Below are positions 54,166 through 62,000 of a stretch of 62,000 bases of DNA, one piece after another. Location of the stretch: the NCBI GenBank assembly GCA_015680685.1, contig MNCI01010504.1, forward strand, positions 9,235-71,234, read 5' to 3'. The stretch's first letter is position 1. Each line of letters begins with the position of its first letter. A program made the translations under genes and the position numbers. The notes under the pieces are model-generated. The model was not told the DNA's origin and searched no databases. It saw only the letters and a list, made by a program, of their open reading frames with translations. This DNA comes from Gnetum montanum (lineage: Eukaryota > Streptophyta > Gnetopsida > Gnetales > Gnetaceae).

Positions 54166-55222
54166 TGATGAGTGGCGAGGTACCCCTACACTCAACCATA
54201 CGAATACGAGCGTGCACGCGCGATCCGGTCGAACTCCGCAGACTAAATGCCTTAACACCACAAGAAACACTTGGGGTTAATCGTTCGTTGTCTTCCCAGG
54301 CTTGCTTGTAAGTGTCACGGTGTATGGTTAAGCAAGTCTGAGGTATGTGATTTTTTTGGTATTTTTCGGTTTATCTTCTATGCTATCAGAGGAAAGGGTT
54401 GAGAAACTAAGCTAACTCTAACTAATGTCCTAAGTCTAAATTAACTAGCGTCAGCATCCGTTCCCACTTACCGGACACACCCTGAACTATGCAACTGTGG
54501 CTTACCAAACGCTAATCGTTACTGGGATCACCACACGTAACGCAAGTGCTCGAAGTGGTCGTACTGAGGCACCTATTTAGCTTAAGTGTGATAAGCAGCC
54601 GATTCCTTAGCTAGCCGTACACACCCGTGGGTGCTCGTAACTAAGTCGTACTTATCACACGTTCTAGCCTAGCAATGAGTAGCCGATTCCTTGACTAGCC
54701 GTACACATTGGACTACCACTGGGATTACCAAGCGCAGAATCCTGGAATACGCTACTGGGTTACCAAGCAGCCAATGCTCGTAATCAAGTCGTACTCATGC
54801 GTTGCGACAAGCAGCCGATTCCTTGACTAGCCGTACACGTCCGTAGACGCTCGTAATCAAGTCGTACTTGTGCGCACTAGGAAAGCAGTAAATAAACAAC
54901 AATAAAACCATGTACTGCAAGGTTTATCCAATCAAGTTCGTCTTTATTGCCGTACACAACTTGGGTTCAGGTTACAAGCTGCTCGAATAAAGAGCCGTTC
55001 ACTCTAGGACTCCTACTGCGGGCACATGGGAAAAATTCTAACTCTGGAGTGATCAATCTGCCAGAGCTTCGCTACTTCTAGCCAGGATTTTGAAATAAGG
55101 GGAGTGCTGCCTCTTATTTATAGATATGGCGGCGGACCGTGATATCGCGTACGCGATATCGCAAGGAAAGACGCGATATCGCTTACACGATATCGCGGCA
55201 CAGTGCATGTCGCGTCTCATCA
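54166..55222 (-). repeat. 5' LTR of element D
   Basis: Partner of 47585-48655. TATA motif at 55115-55122 (minus), palindromes at 55139-55196, three cassette copies at 54455-54880. It ends at the TSD AATAC. Confidence 0.92.
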
Positions 55223-56149
55223 AATACCATGTTAATTCATTAATTTTGTTAACTAATAAGTTATCAAAGTTTGAATTACACTGACCATTATAGTTAGAGA
55301 TTAAAAGTTTTTATTAAACAAGCCATCTTAGGCGATATGGTTTATTTGTATACTCAATTAATATTTTTGGTTTTTTTTTTAATTATCTCAACTCCATTCT
55401 AATTGCCTTTAACAACCACCACATATATTATTAGAAGTCTAAGCCTTTAAATCCATCATTGTATGAGAATGTTCCTTGAAGAATCCAAATAAGTTCCATT
55501 ACTCGAATGGTAAATTTGAGCATTAAGAAGATTTTAAGTTGTGTCTCGAAATTGCTTTTGTTTGTGCATGATGTGACAATGCATAGTAGAGCATTTGTGA
55601 AAATTTTGAAGTGTTATTTAAAAATGAACAAATTTGAAGCTCAAACTTCTCACTTCTTGCTCTATTTGCATACCACTATTCTACTTTATATGTATTCCCG
55701 AAGCCCACCCTTGCCTGTGAACCTAATGACACATAAACATGGTTGATGATAGTCATATGATATAGATGCATCGGCACCATAGCAATTATGACCTACCATA
55801 GAAGTTTGTGAGCTCTAAAATTTTTCATACTAAATGTCTCCTTGAGAATGATTTAATGAAATTGAAATCAAAGAATTTATTATGTTTGTAGATAGAAAAA
55901 AATCTATTAGATAGACAATACATTTATCTCATGGAAAATAAAAATCATTCAACAAAGTGACTATGCACTACTGAATGCAACAAAAACAAATCATACAAAC
56001 TTTTTACTACAATCATATACTTTTGTCTAAGATGTTCAGTCAAAAGATAATTAAAAAAAATGTGCTCGTGAATGTGTGCTCTTCTTTACAAAAATTAATT
56101 GATCTCCTACTTTCCATCTTGAGTCAATGTGAGCACAAACAAAGCTTGA

Positions 56150-57023
56150 TGATGAGACGCGACTTTCACTAGGCCGCGATATCGCGGCTGTCGCGATATC
56201 GCGNNNNNNNNNNNNNNNNNNNNNNNNNNNNNNNNNNNNNNNNNNNNNNNNNNNNNNNNNNNNNNNNNNNNNNNNNNNNNNNNNNNNNNNNNNNNNNNNN
56301 NNNNNNNNNNNNNNNNNNNNNNNNNNNNNNNNNNNNNNNNNNNNNNNNNNNNNNNNNNNNNNNNNNNNNNNNNNNNNNNNNNNNNNNNNNNNNNNNNNNN
56401 NNNNNNNNNNNNNNNNNNNNNNNNNNNNNNNNNNNNNNNNNNNNNNNNNNNNNNNNNNNNNNNNNNNNNNNNNNNNNNNNNNNNNNNNNNNNNNNNNNNN
56501 NNNNNNNNNNNNNNNNNNNNNNNNNNNNNNNNNNNNNNNNNNNNNNNNNNNNNNNNNNNNNNNNNNNNNNNNNNNNNNNNNNNNNNNNNNNNNNNNNNNN
56601 NNNNNNNNNNNNNNNNNNNNNNNNNNNNNNNNNNNNNNNNNNNNNNNNNNNNNNNNNNNNNNNNNNNNNNNNNNNNNNNNNNNNNNNNNNNNNNNNNNNN
56701 NNNNNNNNNNNNNNNNNNNNNNNNNNNNNNNNNNNNNNNNNNNNNNNNNNNNNNNNNNNCCTTTTCCTCTTAGCTTAGATTTAGTTAAATATTCTTTTCC
56801 ATTGCCTTCAGGAGTAGCGTAGATTAGGAAACACATCATACACCTCATCTAGACTAAACCATACGTGACATATGCAAAACTAGTCTAGATGGGAAGACAG
56901 CGAACTGTGACCTAAGGCTAACTATCTAGATACCACAACTAGTCCATCTGCGGAGTTCGACCGGATCGTGCGTGCGACGCTCGTTTCGTATGGTTGAGTG
57001 TAGGGGTACCTCGCCACTCATCA
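56150..57023 (+). repeat. Athila-like LTR with assembly gap (probably solo)
   Basis: Starts TGATGAGACGCGAC and ends CACTCATCA, with TSD CTTGA (56145-56149 and 57024-57028). The uninterrupted site is at 61003-61010. Bases 56204-56759 are undetermined, starting right in the GCGATATCGC palindromes. If the gap length is true this is a solo LTR of 874 bases; a full element hidden in the gap cannot be excluded. Confidence 0.8.
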
Positions 57024-57265
57024 CTTGATGATGAAAATGATTAGAATTCTAATTGTAACATAAAAACCTTCTAACTTTAATTTATTAACTTTAATATAGT
57101 TCAAGTAAAAATGTTAATAAGATTTTGATATCTGACGTTAAATTTAAGCTTTTCTCTTTAAAGGAAATTTAATGCATCGAATGACCTTGGCTCATTAATT
57201 AATTTAGTGAACGTTTACAGGAAATGACTACGTTCAAGATTTCTGCAATCATTTAGAAATTACCG

Positions 57266-57475
57266 TTGTATAAATACAAATTAAGACGAGTTTCATCTGT
57301 GTGCCCCTGTACTTACCGTTGGAAGTTGTTGCTGGATGTGAGCGAAGATAACGGCTACAAAGGCGGTCAAGCTTTCAAGAAGGACGAGTTGCAGCGTAAG
57401 TGTGACGTCAAGTCGGAAACAAAATTTTTCATACAATTCGTAATGCACCAAATAATTTTAAAATCCAAGGGTTGA
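57266..57475 (+). CDS. Possible gene fragment in the duplicated unit (copy 1)
   Basis: An open stretch with CTYRWKLLLDVSEDNGYKGG ends near a good donor (CAGCGTAAGTG at about 57393). It is preserved in copy 2 (61262-61390), where one visible change in it is synonymous. The family is not recognised and the start is uncertain. It could be a first exon, a gene relic or chance. Confidence 0.25.
   Translation: MYKYKLRRVSSVCPCTYRWKLLLDVSEDNGYKGGQAFKKDELQRKCDVKSETKFFIQFVMHQIILKSKG
57269..57276 (+). promoter_or_regulatory. TATA-like box before a possible exon (copy 1)
   Basis: TATAAATA in TTGTATAAATACAAATT, followed by a compositionally distinct, less AT-rich stretch to a GTAAGT at about 57393. The same arrangement is at 61250-61257. 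Confidence 0.35.
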
Positions 57476-57959
57476 AGTTTCTCGTAGAATTCACATGAGT
57501 TAAAGTTTATAACTTGGACTGTTCCAATTCAATAGTGCAGCTAAAATAAACAACCATTATGCAAAAATTACTAATAAAAGCTCTATCATTTTTCCAAAGC
57601 TTAATTTTTTATTTTTTTTTGCCTGCTCCACACGGTAAGCTATTCCTCATGACAATATGAGGACTCCGCGTCTATTTTGCTTACAATCATTAGAAACATT
57701 TTCATACCACTTGGGCTTGCCGATGGGATTTCGGCAACTCAACAAATATGAAATACAGTCGGCCTTGAAAACATGAAAAAGTAACCAGAATTGGCCAGAA
57801 AAGAATTTAACGAATCGTATTGTGTTTGCTATGTTGTACAAAAGTCGCCCTTACGGGGTACATTTTGAGGCTTGGGTATGCTATTCACAAGCGGAGGGTT
57901 CGTGCAATTCTTGTGCACAGAAATCCACCCAAATAGAGGAAGCTCATGCCAAAACTCAA

Positions 57960-58142
57960 TTAAGAAGCAGCATAAGCATGATATATTATATTGATTGCGT
58001 CCGACAGCGTTTTGATAGCCATGCCGTGGCTGCGCAGGATCTTGACTGCAACAAAGCTAAGCCCCACATGCGAGATTCAGCTTGGCAGCCACGCAGAAGC
58101 GATGCCACCATGTACCCTCTTACATCCGCTCCATTTCTGCAA
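57960..58142 (-). other. Possible exon relic in the duplicated unit
   Basis: On the minus strand a T-rich tract ending TTTTGCAG is followed from about 58138 by about 50 open codons (MVASLLRGCQAESRMW) of higher GC content than its surroundings. No family recognised. Copy 2 of the duplication reaches only about the last 20 bases of this stretch before the window ends. Confidence 0.25.
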
Positions 58143-58985
58143 AATATCAAATCTCTCTCGATCATTCATTGACCAGCACAAATATTCAACTGAAAATGGT
58201 TTTTTGATGGCATAATTGCAGTTTTTTGAACTCTACCGAGGGAAGATGAAAATTAATTTAGGGGTGATTTGAATCTAAGCTGATCGGCATCATAACCTTT
58301 CAATAACATGGGATTTGTTACATGATTCTCTTGAACCATGAGCTTCTCCTTGAAAGCTAAATGTATCTACTTGTAAGTTTTTCATTTATTGTAACTTAAT
58401 AACTGAATAGATGTTAGGCCAGAGGACAATGAACATAATGTAACTTAAACTCAACTCTAACTATTAACATGGTACCTACAAAGCACCTTGCTACAAGTGA
58501 CGATTGAATTCATTTAATCAACTTGAACCAGATGCAAGTCCTGTTTTAGTTTAAGGTTTTGCCGCAACTGCAATGAATTTGCTAACTAGTTTGGTTAAAA
58601 GGAAAATCAACGGTAGAAAATAAAGTTTACAATATTAAATAATTCATAATTCATGTTGAATAAGTTACAACATTTTTAAAAACCTACCATAGAGTTCTAT
58701 AGCATGAAGTAGAGGACAAACTTAACGAAAACTTGAAAAAGTTGAGATATTGCATAATAGAAGGTTGAACCAACTGGGTTTTGTACTTCATGATTTGGTT
58801 GTACCCTGAAAGACTATTGCATGTCACTAGGATTAATGACTGAGATATAGCTTAAACCGTTATTAATAAATCCTTGGATGGCTTTGGGATAGCCAATGAG
58901 AACAAGAAGTTAAAATTGTCTTTAAGGAACCTTTATGTTATAATCTATGCTTTACATGTACAAACTCTCATCTCGTTTATGTTAT
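58020..58985. other. Right part of duplication copy 1
   Basis: AT-rich, no gene seen apart from the possible exon relic. Its counterpart in copy 2 lies outside the window. Confidence 0.5.
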
Positions 58986-59959
58986 AAGGAAAGTAACCAT
59001 ACACCAAACCAAGGCAAACACTTTGACAATCAATTCCATTTCCTTTAATCTAAATTTATACATGTAGTTTCTTCTATGTTCATTAACCCTAGTAGACAAG
59101 TTAGTTGTCAATCATATAGCTATCGTTATGTAGGGTGCAAGGTGATTGGCAATTCTGTGGATGTAGTATGAGCTAATCATGTTGGCATTGACAACTTGCC
59201 CAATAATGGAAAATCTTTTAATTTCATATGTAGAATACCATGTTAATTCATTAATTTTGTTAACTAATAAGTTATCAAGGTTCGAATTACACTGACCATT
59301 ATAATTAGAGATTAAAAGTTTTAATAAACAAACCATCTTAGGAGATATGGTTTATTTGTATACTCAATTAATATATTTGGTTTTTTTTAATTCTCTCAAC
59401 TCCATTCTAATTGCCTTTAACAACCACCACATATATTATTAGAAGTCTAAGCCTTTAAATCCATCATTGTATGAGAATGTTCCTTGAAGAATCCAAATAA
59501 GTTCCATTACTCGAATGGTAAATTTGAGCATTAAGAAGATTCTAAGCTTTGTCTCGAAATTGCTTTTGTTTGTGCATGATGTGACAAGGCATAGCAGAGC
59601 ATTTGTGAAATTTTAAGTGTTATTTAAAAATGAACAAATTTGAACCTCAAACCTCTCACTTCTTGCTCTATTTGCATACCACTATTCTACATGATATATA
59701 TTCCCAAAGCCCACCTGATGAGTGGCGAGGTACCTCTACACTCAACCATACGAATATTACGCACGATCCAATCGAACTCTGCAGATGGACTAATTGTCGT
59801 ATCTAAATAGTTATTCTTAGGTCACAGTTCGCTGTCTTCCCATATGGACTAGTGTTAACTTTGTCATGTATGGTTTAGTCCAAAATGAGGTGTATGATGT
59901 GTTCCTATACTAATGCTACTCCTGGGTATGATGGTAAATAATAATAATATTAACTAAAC

Positions 59960-59996
<37 letters not shown>

Positions 59997-62000
59997 CTAA
60001 GCTAGCCTAAGTGCAATGAGCATTCGTTCCTTAATCATCCATACACATCTTGGACCTCGTGCACAACTACCATTGAGATTACCAAGCGCAGATCCTAGGT
60101 ACGCTACTGGGTTACCAAGTAGGCACACTTAAATGCTCGTGATCAAGTCGTACTCATTTTGCGTTTAATAGGAGTTTAGGGTAAAGAGATGTTAACTACG
60201 AAAGCAATAAATAACAATAAAAATTAAATAATTAAACTAAGTGAATGTTGCAATGATGAAGTAATCTTGATCTTTATTTCCAGTCATGTGTGTGTCCAAG
60301 TACGTCACACTCAAATAAAGGATGCCATACAATTACAATCATCACACTGCGGGCATGCACTAAGAAATAATTCTAACTCTAAGAAGGAAAAATTACAAGA
60401 GGTTGGGCAAGGAACTAAGAACTAATTAAAATGGGAACAAATGCAATATTGGGGTCCAATAATAGGGGTTCGATATCGGGACCTATCAGACTTGGTATCT
60501 TGTATCAGGGTTCCAATAACAGGGGTCCGATAATAGGACTTGATAGACCATGACTCATCACCACCCTTGCCTATGAGCCTAATGACACATAAACATGGTT
60601 GATGATAGTCATATGATATAGATGCATTGGCACCATAGCAATTATGACCTACCATAGAAGTTTGTGAGCTCTAAAATTTTTTATATGAAATGTCTCCTTG
60701 AGAATGTTTTAATGAAATTGAAATTGAAGAATTTATTATGTTTGTAGATAGAAAAAAAATCTATTAGATAGACAATACATTTATCTCATGGAAAACAAAA
60801 ATCGATTCAACAAAGTGAATATACATTACTGAATGCAACAAAAATAAATCATACAAACTTTTCACTACAATCATACACTTTTGTCTAAGAGGTTCAGTCA
60901 AAAGATAATTAAAAAAAAATGTGCTCGTGAATGTGTGCTCTTCTTTACAAAAATTAATTGATCTCCTGCTTTCCATCTTGAGTCAATGTGAGCACAAACA
61001 AAGCTTGACGATGAAAATGATTAGAATTCTAATTGTAACATAAAAACTTTCTAACTTTAATTTATTAACTTTAATATAGTTCAAGTAAAAATGTTAATAA
61101 GATTTTGATATCTGACGTTAAATTTAAGCTTTTCTCTTTAAAGGAAATTTAATGCATCGCAATGACCTTGGCTCATTAATTAATTTAGTGAACGTTTACA
61201 GGAAATGACTACGTTCAAGATTTCTGCAATCATTTAGAAATTACCGTTGTATAAATACAAATTAAGACGAGTTTCATCTGTGTGCCCCTGTACTTACCGT
61301 TGGAAGTTGTTACTGGATGTGAGCGAAGATAACGGCTACAAAGGCGGTCAAGCTTTCAAGAAGGACGAGTTGCAGCGTAAGTGTGACGTCAAGTCGGAAA
61401 CAAAATTTTCATACAATTCGTAATGCACCAAATAATTTTAAAATCCAAGGGTTGAAGTTTCTCGTAGAATTCACATGAGTTAAAGTTCGTAACTTGGATT
61501 GTTCCAATTCAATAGGTGCAGCTAAAATAAACAACCATTATGCAAAAATTACTAATAAAAGCTCTATCATTTTTCCAAAGCTTAATTTTTTATTTTTTTT
61601 TGCCTGCTCCACACGGTAAGCTATTCCTCATGACAATATGAGGACTCCGCGTCTATTTTGCTTACAATCATTAGAAACATTTTCATACCACTTGGGCTAG
61701 CCGATGGGATTTCGGCAACTCAACAAATATGAAATACAGTCGGCCTTTAAAACATGAAAAAGTAACCAGAATTGGCCAGAAAAGAATTTAACGAATTGTA
61801 TTGTGTTTGCTATGTTGTACAAAAGTCGCCCTTACGGGGTACATTTTGAGGCTTGGGTATGCTATTCACAAGCGGAGGGTTCGTGCAATTCTTGTGCACA
61901 GAAATCCACCCAAATAGAGGAAGCTCATGCCAAAACTCAATTAAGAAGCAGCATAAGCATGATATATTATATTGATTGCGTCCGACAGCGTTTTGATAGC
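58986..62000. repeat. Tandem segmental duplication, copy 2 (interrupted by a solo LTR)
   Basis: Second copy of the unit starting at 47331. It keeps the empty sites for element D (AATACCATG at about 59226) and for the LTR of copy 1 (AAGCTTGACGATGAAAATG near 61002). Small indels and substitutions distinguish it. It continues beyond the window. Confidence 0.88.
59716..60560 (-). repeat. Solo LTR, Athila-like
   Basis: TGATGAG...CTCATCA, 845 bases, with TSD CCACC (59711-59715 and 60561-60565). The empty site is CCCACCCTTGCC near 55709 in copy 1. It contains a (GA)n run at 59961-59994. In its U3 part, the GCGATATCGC palindromes are replaced by diverged GATATCGGGACC-type repeats (60465-60540). Confidence 0.92.

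Larger units (their letters stand above)
47585..55222 (-). mobile_element. Element D: non-autonomous Athila-like element, 7.6 kb
   Basis: Complete element on the minus strand with TSD AATAC (47580-47584 and 55223-55227), LTRs at 54166-55222 (5') and 47585-48655 (3'), an exact tRNA-Asp primer site, one long gag-protease frame and a polypurine tract. The uninterrupted target is present at 59220-59235 (GTAGAATACCATG). RT, RNase H and integrase are absent. The two LTRs differ by scattered substitutions and small indels, so it is not brand new. Confidence 0.93.
47331..58985. repeat. Tandem segmental duplication, copy 1 (interrupted by element D and an LTR)
   Basis: 47331-47584, 55228-56149 and 57029-58019 match 58986-59227, 59228-61007 (less the LTR at 59716-60560) and 61008-62000 in the same order and orientation, at high identity with small indels. 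Without insertions the unit is about 3.1 kb. The left limit is at AAGGAAA.TAACCATACACC; the sequences before it differ. Confidence 0.88.

Noticed and set aside
56051-56848. 265-codon minus-strand frame
   Set aside because: Mostly undetermined bases from the assembly gap.

Overview
This is plant nuclear DNA dominated by LTR retrotransposons. The evidence is a tRNA-Asn(GTT) gene with a T-run terminator, one ten-exon host gene with AT-rich introns, and at least seven Ty3/gypsy copies of two non-chromovirus lineages: Tat-like with a second (archaeal-type) RNase H, and Athila-like with a tRNA-Asp primer site. The species cannot be fixed from sequence alone. I infer a land plant with a large, repeat-rich genome.

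Layout. 1-5880 is the 3' part of Tat-like element A (RT tail, RNase H, second RNase H, integrase, 3' tandem repeats, long LTR). 5921-20018 is Tat-like element B, flanked by the 5-bp duplication GGAAT. It carries gag, protease, a 5.3-kb spacer holding an intron-containing antisense gene, RT/RNase H/second RNase H, integrase and tandem repeats. A and B both sit inside the 5' LTR of Athila-like element C, whose other parts are 5881-5920 and 20019-29481. 29482-34260 holds old remnants, including fragment E. 34354-37984 holds two shortened Athila-like copies in opposite orientation (F, G) next to assembly joins.

38221-46190 is the only host-gene region: the tRNA-Asn gene and a minus-strand short-chain dehydrogenase/reductase of the DHRS12 type. 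Its ten coding exons add up to exactly 322 codons.

47331-62000 is a tandem segmental duplication. After the duplication, copy 1 received element D (7.6 kb, TSD AATAC) and an LTR (TSD CTTGA), and copy 2 received a solo LTR (TSD CCACC). Each copy gives the empty site of the other.

Functionally, A, B and C are dead (frameshifts, stops, altered catalytic residues). D keeps one open 1,114-codon gag-protease frame but has lost RT, RNase H and integrase, so it would need an autonomous relative. The most unusual items are the spliced antisense gene inside B, a perfect LTR inverted repeat conserved with a compensatory change, palindrome arrays in the Athila-like LTRs, repeated internal copies of the polypurine-tract motif, and conserved antisense reading frames in the 3' regions of C and D.
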